Numbered from the stretch's first letter, positions 9,729 through 19,170 are shown. The stretch: DNA of 64,000 bases from Psychrobacter sp. UBA3480 (GCF_002377945.1 NZ_DFQV01000003.1:1-64000), one strand, 5' to 3'. Notes: generated by a model not told the origin, from the sequence alone. Translations and numbers: made by a program.

Positions 9729-9997
9729 GTGGTTAAGGAAAAATGAAACGTCTTCTATAAGAAAAATTATGACAATTTTCTATGTAATCTATATGTATAT
9801 GATTGTCGAAACGTATATGAGCCTCGTTGTTTTATAGCATTAGGTAGGCCATATAAAGTAAAAATCAGCAATAGGATATTGACGATAAGTGTTATCAATC
9901 AAGGAGATAAGAAAATTAGCGCTTTTTATATATAGCGAATAAGGGGTCGGTAATGGTACACTATGTCAATTGTAACAAAATATGTGAGAAGACAACC

Positions 9998-10915
9998 ATG
10001 AACCAAAGAACCATAAAAACAGCAATAGCCGTTACGGGTACTGGTCTACATAGTGGTCAGCCTGTTGACTTGGAGTTTCATCCACAGCCGATTGACACTG
10101 GTATTGTTTTCGAGCGCTCTGATATAGAAGGTAGTCAACCAATTCCAGCGAGTGCGTTTTTAGTACAAGACACGATGATGTCATCGAACTTAGTGTTTGG
10201 TGGTACGCGAGTGGGCACGGTTGAGCATCTGCTTAGTGCCATCGCTGGTCTAGGAGTAGACAATCTGTTAGTTCGGGTCTCTGCTTCAGAGATACCAATT
10301 ATGGATGGTAGCGCTGCGCCTTTCGTTGCGCTCTTACTAGATGCAGGATTTTGTGAGCAAGAAGCGGCCAAAAAGTTTATTAAAATTATACGTCCAGTAC
10401 GAGTAAAGCTAGAAGATAAGTGGGCAGAGCTACGTCCTTATGAAGGGTATGAATTAAATTTCGAAATTGATTTTGATCATCCTGCGTTTGATAAGAACTT
10501 TCAGCATGCACAGTTGCAGTTCTCTACACAGAACTTTATCGAACAATTAAGCACTGCGCGTACTTTTGGATTTTTACGTGATATAGAAGCGCTACGTCAA
10601 AATAACCTAGCATTAGGTGGCAGTATGGAAAACGCCATCGTTATCGATGATGCCAATATACTTAATGCAGAAGGCTTACGTTTTAACGATGAGTTTGTCC
10701 GTCATAAAATTTTAGATGCTTTGGGAGATTTGCATCTGATTGGCTACCCAATTTTAGGTCGTTTTAACGCCTATAAGTCTGGTCATGCTCTAAATAATTT
10801 ATTAGTACGTGAAATACTATCTGACGAAGATAATTTTGAAATTGTAACTTTTGATGACAATGTAACCTGTCCTATCGAGTATTTACCGCTCAATGATTTG
10901 GTTATTGAAGGATAA
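9998..10915 (+). CDS. lpxC: UDP-3-O-acyl-N-acetylglucosamine deacetylase
   Basis: Zinc amidase that catalyses the committed step of lipid A synthesis in the cytosol. Visible family motifs are TGTGLHSGQPVDLEF near the N-terminus, VEHLLSAIAGLGVDN with the first zinc histidine, and HKILDALGDLHLIG with the second zinc histidine, the zinc aspartate and the C-terminal catalytic region. ATG 9998 gives 305 aa, the usual length, and has a GAGAAG site; an in-frame ATG at 9953 would add 15 residues unlike the family. It is the last dcw-cluster gene, facing the dciA-like gene across a strong terminator. Confidence 0.97.
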   Translation: MNQRTIKTAIAVTGTGLHSGQPVDLEFHPQPIDTGIVFERSDIEGSQPIPASAFLVQDTMMSSNLVFGGTRVGTVEHLLSAIAGLGVDNLLVRVSASEIPIMDGSAAPFVALLLDAGFCEQEAAKKFIKIIRPVRVKLEDKWAELRPYEGYELNFEIDFDHPAFDKNFQHAQLQFSTQNFIEQLSTARTFGFLRDIEALRQNNLALGGSMENAIVIDDANILNAEGLRFNDEFVRHKILDALGDLHLIGYPILGRFNAYKSGHALNNLLVREILSDEDNFEIVTFDDNVTCPIEYLPLNDLVIEG

Positions 10916-11073
10916 ATACAGGAATATACAGGAAGTATCGAAACATTTACGCAATATTACATAGGAAGCCCATAATTACATTTATATAATATGCTATACT
11001 TTGAATATATTATCTATATGATTATATGAATTTTCTGTTAAGGCATATAATACAAAAGCTGTAGATGGTTTTT

Positions 11074-11130
11074 AAATCCTTCGTTAGCTATATCCATAAT
11101 CTGGATGTAACTAACGAAGGATTTTTTTTA
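11074..11130. terminator. Strong terminator between lpxC and the convergent dciA-like gene
   Basis: A 14-bp perfect stem AAATCCTTCGTTAG (11074-11087) / CTAACGAAGGATTT (11111-11124) is followed by a T-run on the plus strand. A short A/T-rich tract on the other side could let it work for the minus-strand gene too. A second small stem (ATCCA/TGGAT) sits in the loop. Confidence 0.9.
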
Positions 11131-11213
11131 TCTGATACATTACAAAAATCCATCTTTACCAATGCCATCACCTGCTCTTATTTACATAACTTTACATTTA
11201 ATGGTCAGTATTT

Positions 11214-11729
11214 TTAATGATTAATCAAACGCAAAAGAGCTTTTTTGAGATTTTCATCAGTGGTGACATGCTCTGCGGCCTGTGATATAGTCCGTTTTGT
11301 GTTCTGGCTAAGCGCCTGATTTTCATTGGCTTTACGAGAATTTGGCAAGTGCAGTGATGATGTTGATGATTGTTTAGATGAATAATTATCAGTAGAGTGT
11401 TTAGCCACAACGACGCGAATTTGCTTGAGTTGTTTAAATGTAATTGACTGCTCTGTTAGTATTTGCAAATACGAGCTATGTAAATAGCGAATATGATTTG
11501 CTGCTGTCATTGAGCTAACACTTAATATCAACTGCTCAGGTGATAAGCCTACAACCCAACAGGTATTGAGTATTTCTTCAGGTAGACAGTCTACCAATAG
11601 CTCTTTTATCTCGTTGGTTGCTTCTATATATAGTCGCATGTTGTTAGCAAGGGTTTGAGGTAGCGCGCTACCAGCAAATGCTTGATGATCTATAAGCTGG
11701 GCAAGCCGATTAGGCTGTTTTTTTGACAT
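11214..11729 (-). CDS. dciA: DUF721 protein, probable DciA helicase loader
   Basis: DUF721 proteins of the DciA type load the replicative helicase DnaB in bacteria that lack DnaC. This 171-aa protein has the N-terminal DUF721 pattern, with LVDCLPEEILNTCWVVGL and LILSVSSMTAANHIRYLH forming the beta-rich core at about residues 43-85. A Ser/Asn-rich linker and a short basic C-terminal helix follow. Location beside lpxC matches DUF721 genes in Pseudomonas and relatives. The family call is fairly sure; the DciA function is inferred from family and position. Confidence 0.82.
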   Translation of the reverse strand: MSKKQPNRLAQLIDHQAFAGSALPQTLANNMRLYIEATNEIKELLVDCLPEEILNTCWVVGLSPEQLILSVSSMTAANHIRYLHSSYLQILTEQSITFKQLKQIRVVVAKHSTDNYSSKQSSTSSLHLPNSRKANENQALSQNTKRTISQAAEHVTTDENLKKALLRLINH

Positions 11730-11978
11730 CGTAAGTACTCATCTAATAGGTGACAAACTCGATACTCATAACAGACATGCTAAAAGCAATATATAGCAGA
11801 TGGCTTATAAGATAGTTGACTAGGTGGGAAGTACTACTGGCACTAGTCACTATTTGAAAAGAATGAACCGTTGTAATAGGGATTTTATCACGTCTATTTG
11901 ATGATTATATCCTCTAAATTAATTGATGCTTCGTTACGGATGACGAGCAGACTTGTATTAACAATAGGTAGTAAATTT

Positions 11979-12707
11979 ATGAAACAAGCTTTATTAATTT
12001 TGTCAGTATTGGGAATGGGTATCGCACAGACGAGTGGTGCTGCCGAAACAACCTTTCAACCAAATAATACCTTGAGTCATACCATCACAAATATTTCTAC
12101 TTCTGCGAACTATGGTTCTAGTCGCAATATCTATAGCACTAACAGTGGTGCACATGTATATAGCAACGATGAGATCAGTCAAGCAATTGACAACCTAAGC
12201 GCTCATGCTAAGCAAAAAGAATATCAGCTCGCTTCACTGACCAGTCGTTTGTCTTACGAGCAGCGTCAGCAGCAAGCAAGCCGCGTACCTGACCGCAACT
12301 CTGCTCCTGCTATTGCAGCAGCAAATGCCTCTCGCGTCGCTCTATCTAGAAGCTCTGGCTACTGTGCTCGCTATGTACGTAAAGCGTTACAATCTGCAGG
12401 TTACGAATTTACGCCTAACCCTTCAGCCTATCAGTACGCTTCTCGTGGCACGCTAGCCCAAGCTGGCTTTACCAAAATCAGTAACGACATGGCACCACAA
12501 GTTGGTGATGTCGTTGTCTATAACCGCACGTCAAGCCGTCCACATGGTCATATTCAGATTTTTGATGGCAATGACTGGGTATCTGACTTCCGTCAAAATA
12601 GCATTAGCCCTTATAGCGGTACATACAGCTATACGACATGGCGTGATTCGCAGTATGTTGATGATGCATCAGATCGTGGTATCTACCTTGCGATGGCTGA
12701 CAAATAA
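11979..12707 (+). CDS. Secreted CHAP/NlpC-P60-like cysteine hydrolase
   Basis: A 242-aa protein with a Sec signal peptide (about residues 1-23, ending SGAAET), a low-complexity Ser/Asn/Gln middle, and a C-terminal papain-like domain. The likely catalytic pair is Cys129 in SSGYCARYVRKALQ and His189 or His191 in RPHGHIQIFDG; QVGDVVVYNR between them is typical of CHAP folds. Such enzymes cut amide bonds in peptidoglycan. The open frame starts at 11898, but ATG 11979 is followed by the signal peptide and is preferred. No immunity-type gene lies next to it, so it is more likely a cell-wall remodelling enzyme than a secreted toxin. Substrate is not known. Confidence 0.78.
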   Translation: MKQALLILSVLGMGIAQTSGAAETTFQPNNTLSHTITNISTSANYGSSRNIYSTNSGAHVYSNDEISQAIDNLSAHAKQKEYQLASLTSRLSYEQRQQQASRVPDRNSAPAIAAANASRVALSRSSGYCARYVRKALQSAGYEFTPNPSAYQYASRGTLAQAGFTKISNDMAPQVGDVVVYNRTSSRPHGHIQIFDGNDWVSDFRQNSISPYSGTYSYTTWRDSQYVDDASDRGIYLAMADK

Positions 12708-12763
12708 ACATCGGTTAAATGAAGTAAGTATCAGTTAAATAAGACTAAAGTTTTCTCCAAACT

Positions 12764-12798
12764 CAGTAATGCTCTTTGTGACATTACTGGGTTTTTTT
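12764..12798 (+). terminator. Intrinsic terminator after the CHAP gene
   Basis: Arms CAGTAATG (12764-12771) and CATTACTG (12782-12789) with a 10-base loop, followed by GG and eight T residues. Confidence 0.85.
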
Positions 12799-12846
12799 TG
12801 TGCTTTAAACTGGGATGTCTAAGTAAGTACAGCTCATTTAACAAAA

Positions 12847-13620
12847 TCAAAGCTCAAAATTTGGCCAATAGTCGCGATTGTGAAAATCAGGCGGGGAGGC
12901 ATGGCCCGAGGCAAAGTATAAGTCAGTTTTGCCAAACCATAAGATGACACAAGGATGTATTTGTTCAATCATTATGTTTGCAATAGCGTATTGTTGATTC
13001 GGTAGTTGAGTTATAGGCAGGCTAAAGCTACGCCCATAACGGAAAGGTGTCTGCACTACCGTTGGAGTGCTAGATAACGGGTTCTCCCCTGATATATCTG
13101 CTAGCTCTTTACAGTTACGCCAATTAATAGATGCGCGCGTGGTTTCATCGGTCTCGTACAACGGTAATGGCGGTAGTGCCGCAGGGTTACGATAGCTCTC
13201 AAATTGATAAAGTGCGTAACGACCATCAGGGTTAGCATTAATCTCTATATAAGCGGTTGCTTGCTGAAATGGTATCTTGTAAGGTTCTGTCTGATGGCGT
13301 GCTACGATATCTTCATCATCAGTCTTACAGCGCACAATCTTGCTGCCAGCAATAAAACATTCAAGGCAGGTTTCTTCCCATAGGTAATCAGTGAAATTTA
13401 CTTGAGTTTGTTGCCATGTTGGCCAATTGAATTGATTGGCTAGAATTTGGCTAGGCAGAGTCACTTGATAGGTCAGCACTAGTTGCAAAGCTGGTTGCTG
13501 GATGATCTCTGCACTTACTTTGATAGAGATATTCTCAAGCTCTTCTATAGACACGCCTAATTCCTGAGCATCTTTCGCTATCGTCTCGGTGGCTAGACGG
13601 AGGTTAAAAGCTTGTTTCAT
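12847..13620 (-). CDS. DOMON-like domain protein of unknown role
   Basis: A 257-aa protein with no signal peptide or membrane segment. It resembles conserved bacterial proteins annotated as DOMON-like: LWEETCLECFIAG in the middle, YIEINANPDGRYALYQFESYR, and the C-terminal HPCVILWFGKTDLYFA. DOMON folds usually bind haem or sugars, but ligand residues cannot be named here. ATG at 13620 is chosen because the protein then starts MKQAFNLRL, and the 15 upstream in-frame residues look like leader DNA. It is a single minus-strand gene between opposite-strand CHAP gene and yhbY. The family call is from recall and moderate. Confidence 0.65.
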   Translation of the reverse strand: MKQAFNLRLATETIAKDAQELGVSIEELENISIKVSAEIIQQPALQLVLTYQVTLPSQILANQFNWPTWQQTQVNFTDYLWEETCLECFIAGSKIVRCKTDDEDIVARHQTEPYKIPFQQATAYIEINANPDGRYALYQFESYRNPAALPPLPLYETDETTRASINWRNCKELADISGENPLSSTPTVVQTPFRYGRSFSLPITQLPNQQYAIANIMIEQIHPCVILWFGKTDLYFASGHASPPDFHNRDYWPNFEL

Positions 13621-13732
13621 TATAAGTACATCTCGACGGTAATAATAAAGAGGTGATAGTGACAAGAGAAATTATACTGATTCAGGGAACTAATACTATA
13701 TGTTAAGTATAACCGAGACTATCGGAGAACAT

Positions 13733-13765
13733 AAAAGCCGCGAGCAAGATGCGTCGCGGCCTTTG
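13733..13765 (-). terminator. Terminator after yhbY
   Basis: Arms GCCGCG (13737-13742) and CGCGGC (13755-13760). On the minus strand the hairpin is followed by CTTTTATG, so it suits yhbY. An AAAG on the other side gives only weak support for plus-strand use. Confidence 0.65.
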
Positions 13766-13839
13766 TATTTCATTATCGTTTGGCTATGATATAAGTGAAC
13801 ATAAAACCCAGTCACTTAATGCCAGTCTATCATGACATA

Positions 13840-14151
13840 TTACTGCGCGTGACGTGCTAGGTTAGACAGTTTTGGGTTGGCATTTGGGTTTTTGCGTAGT
13901 AATAATGCCATACGACCAATAGAATGAACCAAAGATGCATTAGCCGCTTTAGCAAGTTCAGCGCCAACGATGTCACGCTCTTCTTTCGTGCCAGCAGGCA
14001 ATTTCACTTTGATAAGCTCATGATCTGTTAGCGCGCGATCGATTTCTTCAGTGATGGTTGGAGTAATACCCTTGTTGCCGATCATAACGATAGGCTTTAG
14101 CTCGTGACCGATGCCTTTTAGACGTTTGATGGTAGCGTTATCGAGTTGCAT
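13840..14151 (-). CDS. yhbY: CRS1/YhbY-domain RNA-binding protein
   Basis: Small ribosome-assembly factor of the CRM fold that binds pre-50S particles. Visible motifs are LKGIGHELKPIVMIGNKGIT, which includes the GxxG-type RNA loop (IGNKG), and the C-terminal HSIGRMALLLRKN. The start at 14151 (MQLDNATIKRLKGIG) gives 103 aa, the usual size; 14 residues of open frame upstream are ignored. In many proteobacteria yhbY lies divergent from rlmE and ftsH, exactly as here. Confidence 0.95.
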   Translation of the reverse strand: MQLDNATIKRLKGIGHELKPIVMIGNKGITPTITEEIDRALTDHELIKVKLPAGTKEERDIVGAELAKAANASLVHSIGRMALLLRKNPNANPKLSNLARHAQ

Positions 14152-14485
14152 AGAATTCCTAAGTGTTGGTAAAAATAAAAATGGTACTGTCAAAAACAGT
14201 TATTGATCATTATAGATAATCTGTGACCATCTTGCATGAGATCAGCAGGATTTTGCACGATTTTACGTGACGAAAATGTTAAACTGAATGTTTGGTACAT
14301 TATAAACGCTACTGCCTTATAAAACAGTTATTTAACCAATAGAATTTGGTCAGTTTGCAACCAACCATGAATAAAAAATCTGATTAACACCGTATTTAGA
14401 ATGATCCGCAACGGATTAATATCAGTTTGTAAGTGATAGAGCAATTAAAGCAGCTAGATTTAGTAAAGCAATAGGAGCAGGTATT
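14152..14485. other. Divergent promoter gap yhbY/rlmE
   Basis: No gene seen in 334 bases. The gap should hold promoters for both flanking genes. The 12-mer AAAACAGTTATT occurs near 14191 and again near 14322 in direct orientation. Confidence 0.5.
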
Positions 14486-15118
14486 TTGGCCACGCGTATC
14501 GAAAACAAAAAACTATCAAAGAGCAGCAGTGCTTGGATGAAAGAGCATATTGACGATCATTATGTGCAAAAAGCTCAAAAAGATGGCTACCGTGCCCGTG
14601 CCGCTTATAAATTATTAGAGATTAATGAAAAAACCAACCTGATCAAGAAAGGCATGACGGTCGTGGACTTGGGCAGTGCGCCTGGTAGCTGGTCACAAGT
14701 CGCTGGTCGATTGGTAGGTGACGATGGTATCTTGATTGCCTCTGATATTTTGGCCATGGATACCTTGCCTGATGTGACCTTTATTCAGGGCGATTTTCGT
14801 GAAGCTGAAGTGTTTGATGCCATTATGGCAGAAGTGGGTGATAGACAAGTCGACGTGGTATTGTCTGACATGGCACCCAATACTGCGGGAAATAGCGCTA
14901 TCGATCAGCCACGTATGATGTACTTATGTGAGCTAGCAGTAGACTTCGCGCTCGCAACCTTACCAGAAGGTGGCGCACTTATTATGAAAGTGTTTCAAGG
15001 TGAGGGTACACAAGAATTACGCAAGCAGATGCAGCAGGATTTTAGTAAGATTCGTAGTATAAAGCCAGGTGCGTCACGACCACGCTCAAAAGAGATGTTT
15101 TGGATAGCGATTAAATAG
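14486..15118 (+). CDS. rlmE: 23S rRNA (uridine-2'-O-)-methyltransferase
   Basis: RlmE (FtsJ/RrmJ) methylates U2552 in the ribosomal A loop using SAM. Catalytic K-D-K-E elements are visible as RAAYKLLEI, VLSDMAPN, LIMKVFQGEG and the C-terminal RPRSKEMF. The SAM loop is VVDLGSAPGSWSQVA. The start is a TTG at 14486 with a strong AGGAG site 8 bases upstream; no ATG fits as well. The protein has 210 aa, as in E. coli. It lies 401 bases before ftsH; in E. coli the two form one heat-inducible operon. Confidence 0.96.
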   Translation: MATRIENKKLSKSSSAWMKEHIDDHYVQKAQKDGYRARAAYKLLEINEKTNLIKKGMTVVDLGSAPGSWSQVAGRLVGDDGILIASDILAMDTLPDVTFIQGDFREAEVFDAIMAEVGDRQVDVVLSDMAPNTAGNSAIDQPRMMYLCELAVDFALATLPEGGALIMKVFQGEGTQELRKQMQQDFSKIRSIKPGASRPRSKEMFWIAIK

Positions 15119-15231
15119 TTTTAACATCAATAGGTTGCTGCTCTTGTAAGCGTGAGGGTAAACCACCATAAAGTGTTATTATCGCGATATAAAAGCTGCG
15201 TCAATTGTTAAATGAATAATCGTAAAACCTG

Positions 15232-15260
15232 CTTGAATTATGCGGGTTAGCACCACATAT
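15232..15260 (+). promoter_or_regulatory. Candidate sigma-32 promoter for ftsH
   Basis: CTTGAA (15232-15237), a 15-base spacer and CCACATAT (15253-15260) match the RpoH consensus CTTGAA-N13-15-CCCCATNT with one mismatch in the -10 part. The leader would be about 250 bases. The surrounding gap 15119-15519 holds no gene; a small palindrome GTGTTTAATAAACAC lies just before ftsH. Confidence 0.5.
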
Positions 15261-15519
15261 CATGGTATATTACCTTTGTTTTTAGCATACGTTTTAGGCA
15301 AAGTCGTCTGATAATAAGCGTTTTACAAGCTCAGTGATCGTATATCTATGTTTATCTCATAATGATTATTTATAAAAACAATTTTTAGGCCACCTATAAA
15401 TCATATAAGTTTAATTTAGCAGTTTTTTATTATCGGGATATTCGTTAAAAATGAGCAATACGTTTATAGACGTCACGTGTTTAATAAACACACCAATAAG
15501 TAAGGGATGGGAATAACTA

Positions 15520-17415
15520 GTGAGCGACATGGTAAAAAATACCTTATTGTGGCTGGTGGTAATCGGCGTTTTGGTGCTGGTGTTTAGCGGCTTTGATCAA
15601 TCCTCTGAGCCGGATAACCTTAACTACTCTGAGTTTGTGACCGCAGTGTCAGAAAACCAAGTAGCCAGTGTCGAGATCGACGGCGAACAGATCACCGGCG
15701 AAAAGAAAAATGGTTCATCTTTTGAGACCATTAGACCAGCTGTGTCAGATGACCAGCTCATGCCAATGCTACGTGAGAACCAAGTCGAAGTTCAAGGAAC
15801 TGCACCAAAGCGCCAAAGCGTACTAATGCAACTACTGATAGCCAGCTTCCCAATTCTATTGATTATTGGTCTGTTCTTATTCTTTATGCGTAATATGCAA
15901 GGCGGCGCTGGCGGTAAAGGCGGTGGCCCAATGAGCTTTGGTAAATCAAAAGCGAAAATGCTGACCGAAGATCAAATCAACGTTAACTTCGAAGATGTGG
16001 CCGGTTGTGAAGAAGCCAAAGAAGAAGTTGTTGAAGTGGTTGAGTTCTTACGTGATCCAGACAAATTTACCAAACTGGGTGCAACGATTCCTCGTGGCAT
16101 CTTGATGGTAGGTCCTCCAGGTACAGGTAAAACCTTGTTAGCGAGAGCTATTGCTGGTGAAGCTAAAGTGCCTTTCTTCTCAATTTCAGGTTCTGATTTT
16201 GTTGAAATGTTCGTCGGTGTTGGTGCATCACGTGTCCGTGATATGTTCGAACAGGCGAAGAAAAGCGCTCCTTGTATCATCTTTATTGATGAGATTGATG
16301 CAGTCGGTCGTCATCGTGGTTCCGGTATGGGCGGCGGTAATGATGAGCGTGAGCAGACATTGAACCAACTATTGGTTGAGATGGATGGTTTTGAAGGTAA
16401 TGAAGGCGTTATTGTTATTGCCGCAACCAACCGTGCTGACGTGCTTGATAAAGCGTTACTGCGTCCAGGTCGTTTTGACCGTCAGGTACAAGTAGGCTTG
16501 CCGGATATCAAAGGCCGTGAGCAAATCTTGAAAGTCCATTTGAAGAAACTACCAAACACAATCAGTGTAGATGCAAGTTCTCTTGCTCGTGGTACGCCTG
16601 GATTCAGTGGTGCACAGCTTGCCAACCTTGTAAACGAAGCTGCATTGTTTGCCGCGCGTCGCAACAAGACCAGCGTCGATATGAATGACTTCGAAGATGC
16701 GAAGGACAAGCTATATATGGGTCCTGAACGCAAATCAATGGTAATCCGTGAAGAAGAGCGCCGTGCAACTGCATATCATGAAGCGGGTCATGCGCTAGTA
16801 GCTGAGTTATTGCCAGGTACAGATCCGGTGCATAAGGTCACTATTATGCCGCGTGGCTTTGCCCTTGGTGTCACTTGGCAGTTGCCTGAGCATGATCAGA
16901 CCAGTATGTACAAGTCGAAAATGCTGAGCGACATTGCTATTTTGTTTGGTGGTCGTATCGCCGAAGAAGTGTTCATCAATCAAATGTCGACGGGTGCTTC
17001 GAACGACTTTGAACGTGCTACCAAAATGGCACGTGCTATGGTCACAAAGTACGGTATGTCTGATGCACTCGGTATTATGGTATACGAAGATGACGATAAC
17101 TCACAAGGGTATTTCGGTGGTGGTGGACGTACTATCTCTGAAGCTACTCAGCAGAAGGTCGATGAAGAAGTGCGTCGTATGCTAGAAGAGCAGTATGATA
17201 TCGCTCGTGAATTGATTGAAGCCAACCAAGACAAAATGCATGCGATGGTTGATGCGCTTATGAACTGGGAAACTATTGATCGTGACCAACTGCAAGATAT
17301 TCTAGCAGGTGAAGAACCGCGACCACCAAGAGTTTACCAGCATAACGAAGTAAACTTGTCGAAAAACGATGTCAAAACAACGGGTGCTACACCGCCACCA
17401 TTACCGGCGATGTAA
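15520..17415 (+). CDS. ftsH: ATP-dependent zinc metalloprotease FtsH
   Basis: Membrane-anchored AAA+ protease that degrades misfolded membrane proteins and regulators such as LpxC and sigma-32 in E. coli. Order of parts: membrane helix (about residues 5-22), periplasmic region, second helix (about 105-122), AAA+ domain with Walker A GPPGTGKT, Walker B IIFIDEID and the second region of homology ending LRPGRFDR, then the zinc site HEAGH. Length is 631 aa. GTG at 15520 is used with an AAGGG stretch upstream; ATG 15529 is possible. The C-terminus ends in a Pro-rich tail. Confidence 0.98.
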   Translation: MSDMVKNTLLWLVVIGVLVLVFSGFDQSSEPDNLNYSEFVTAVSENQVASVEIDGEQITGEKKNGSSFETIRPAVSDDQLMPMLRENQVEVQGTAPKRQSVLMQLLIASFPILLIIGLFLFFMRNMQGGAGGKGGGPMSFGKSKAKMLTEDQINVNFEDVAGCEEAKEEVVEVVEFLRDPDKFTKLGATIPRGILMVGPPGTGKTLLARAIAGEAKVPFFSISGSDFVEMFVGVGASRVRDMFEQAKKSAPCIIFIDEIDAVGRHRGSGMGGGNDEREQTLNQLLVEMDGFEGNEGVIVIAATNRADVLDKALLRPGRFDRQVQVGLPDIKGREQILKVHLKKLPNTISVDASSLARGTPGFSGAQLANLVNEAALFAARRNKTSVDMNDFEDAKDKLYMGPERKSMVIREEERRATAYHEAGHALVAELLPGTDPVHKVTIMPRGFALGVTWQLPEHDQTSMYKSKMLSDIAILFGGRIAEEVFINQMSTGASNDFERATKMARAMVTKYGMSDALGIMVYEDDDNSQGYFGGGGRTISEATQQKVDEEVRRMLEEQYDIARELIEANQDKMHAMVDALMNWETIDRDQLQDILAGEEPRPPRVYQHNEVNLSKNDVKTTGATPPPLPAM

Positions 17416-17439
17416 ATGCTAGCGTACTCATGTTTTATA

Positions 17440-17471
17440 AAAAGCCCTTTATGATAGAGGGCTTTTTTATT
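17440..17471 (+). terminator. Intrinsic terminator after ftsH
   Basis: Arms AAAAGCCCT (17440-17448) and AGGGCTTTT (17458-17466) with extra T residues after the second arm. Confidence 0.9.
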
Positions 17472-17539
17472 GTCATCATTTTATGAAGGATTTAGAACCC
17501 CATAAGATTTACTGGTATCATAAGCATAGATAATAAATA

Positions 17540-17829
17540 GGGCGTGTTGAACATTCACGAATAAGCACTGCTAATCGCTAAAACTGTTCCAGACAAGGTA
17601 TAAAGTGACGGTAATGCTCCAGCCTTAACTAGGTTTGCAACGTACTGCTTGTATGGATCTGGGGGCAGTTTTAGGCTCAGCTCTAATATCAACAGAAGAA
17701 AACAGGACTCTTTTTTGCCATTTCATTGTTAAAAATACACACTTAGAATGACTAAACTTACTATTTCTAACGTCGAACTGTCTAAAAAATAGTCTCTGTC
17801 AGTGCCATGGTCGAATGTTCAACACGCCC
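17540..17829. mobile_element. MITE-like non-autonomous element, 290 bp
   Basis: The ends are perfect 17-bp inverted repeats: GGGCGTGTTGAACATTC at 17540-17556 and its reverse complement at 17813-17829. Beyond them a shared GCACTG lies 8-9 bases further in on each side, so the repeat extends imperfectly. The dinucleotide TA flanks both ends (17538-17539 and 17830-17831), which fits a TA target duplication. There is no ORF for a transposase. A TA duplication is typical of IS630/Tc1-mariner and of some IS5-family elements; the parent family cannot be named from this sequence alone. The right end stops 39 bases before the folP start codon. Confidence 0.82.
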
Positions 17830-17868
17830 TAAAGCTGCATTATAAATTTTATTTGCGATGGATTATTC

Positions 17869-18762
17869 ATGTCATTATTTCAACCTTTACCCAACTACCA
17901 AGTATCTAGCCGTGATAAAACCTTAGATTTGTCGCAGCCGCATGTCATGGGTATCTTGAATGTGACGCCAGATTCATTTTCGGACGGCGGGCAGTTTAAC
18001 GCAGTAGATAAAGCCGTTGCGCACTGTCAGCAGATGATAAATAAAGGTGCCACTATTATCGATATTGGTGGTGAATCTACTCGTCCAAATGCGCAAACTG
18101 TGGCGACTGATGATGAGATACAACGAGTTGTGCCAGTGGTCCGAGCTATTCGTCAGCATTGTGGTGATGCTATTTGGTTATCGATTGATACTAGCAGCCC
18201 TGAAGTCATGCAGGCAGCATTTAATGAAGGTGCTGACATTTGGAACGATGTACGAGCACTGAAACGTACTGGTGCGGCAGAGCTGGCTGCTAAACTTAAT
18301 ATACCTGTTATGCTAATGCATATGCGCGGTGAGCCAACGACAATGAATAATCTAGCACAGTATGATGATGTGATCGATGAAGTGCGTACAGAGCTGCTCG
18401 ACCGTATTAACGAAGTAGTTAGCATCGGCGTCAAACAAAGCAATATCATTATCGATCCAGGTTTTGGTTTTGCTAAGAACTATGAGCATCATTGCGCGTT
18501 ATTAAGTCAGCTGAGCTGCTTGCAAACACTAGGACTACCATTGATGTTTGGCATTTCTCGTAAGCGGTTTTTAGCAGAAGTATTGACCAAAAGTAGAGCT
18601 GAAGCTGTGAGTACGACGCAAGCGGTAGAGCGTGATTCGGCAGGAACGGCAGCTGGGTTGTTTGCGCTACAGCAAGGAGCAAGTATCATTCGTACGCATA
18701 ATGTGGCGATGATGCAGCAAGCAGTTGCCTTATGGAGTCAACTGTCAGCATATCGTTGTTAA
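17869..18762 (+). CDS. folP: Dihydropteroate synthase
   Basis: TIM-barrel enzyme that joins p-aminobenzoate to the pterin pyrophosphate in folate synthesis; target of sulfonamides. Signature segments are MGILNVTPDSFSDGG, GATIIDIGGESTRP, the pterin-site DPGFGFAKN and FGISRKRF, and the C-terminal IIRTHNVAMM. Length is 297 aa, slightly above the usual 275-285. In many gammaproteobacteria folP follows ftsH directly; here a terminator and a MITE-like element separate them, so folP needs its own promoter or one supplied by the element. Confidence 0.97.
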   Translation: MSLFQPLPNYQVSSRDKTLDLSQPHVMGILNVTPDSFSDGGQFNAVDKAVAHCQQMINKGATIIDIGGESTRPNAQTVATDDEIQRVVPVVRAIRQHCGDAIWLSIDTSSPEVMQAAFNEGADIWNDVRALKRTGAAELAAKLNIPVMLMHMRGEPTTMNNLAQYDDVIDEVRTELLDRINEVVSIGVKQSNIIIDPGFGFAKNYEHHCALLSQLSCLQTLGLPLMFGISRKRFLAEVLTKSRAEAVSTTQAVERDSAGTAAGLFALQQGASIIRTHNVAMMQQAVALWSQLSAYRC

Positions 18763-18888
18763 TTTCATTCTACATGTCCGAATGCATAGTGAGATTTCAA
18801 GACTATAAATATTCTATACGCTATGCTTAACGTCTATTTTTAAACTATCTAAACCAATAAAACTATCTCAATTAATAAGAGTAAATCT

Positions 18889-19170
18889 ATGACAAGTACA
18901 ACTCAGCCAGAACCAACCAATGAACAGCGCCGTATCATTTATCAAGCTCGCCGCGGATTAAAAGAATTGGATTTTTATATTGATCCTTATGTTAAAGAGC
19001 TATATCTGACAGCAGATGCTATTGAACAAGCAACATTTGCAGAAATGCTCACTCATGAAGACCCAGACTTGCTTGATTACTTTACCAATCAAAATCGTCC
19101 AGAAGAGGACGACATCTGGGCATTGGTCAATAAGATAAAAACATGGCGCCACACCAAAGACTTGGTTTAG
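18889..19170 (+). CDS. sdhE: Succinate dehydrogenase flavinylation factor
   Basis: Small helical protein that helps attach FAD covalently to SdhA. It has the family's N-terminal motif ARRGLKELD with the conserved RGxxE core, and the helix LDYFTNQNRPEEDDIWALV. At 93 aa it matches the SdhE/YgfY length. It is followed after 52 bases by a ygfX-like gene, the same pairing as E. coli ygfY-ygfX. Confidence 0.93.
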   Translation: MTSTTQPEPTNEQRRIIYQARRGLKELDFYIDPYVKELYLTADAIEQATFAEMLTHEDPDLLDYFTNQNRPEEDDIWALVNKIKTWRHTKDLV

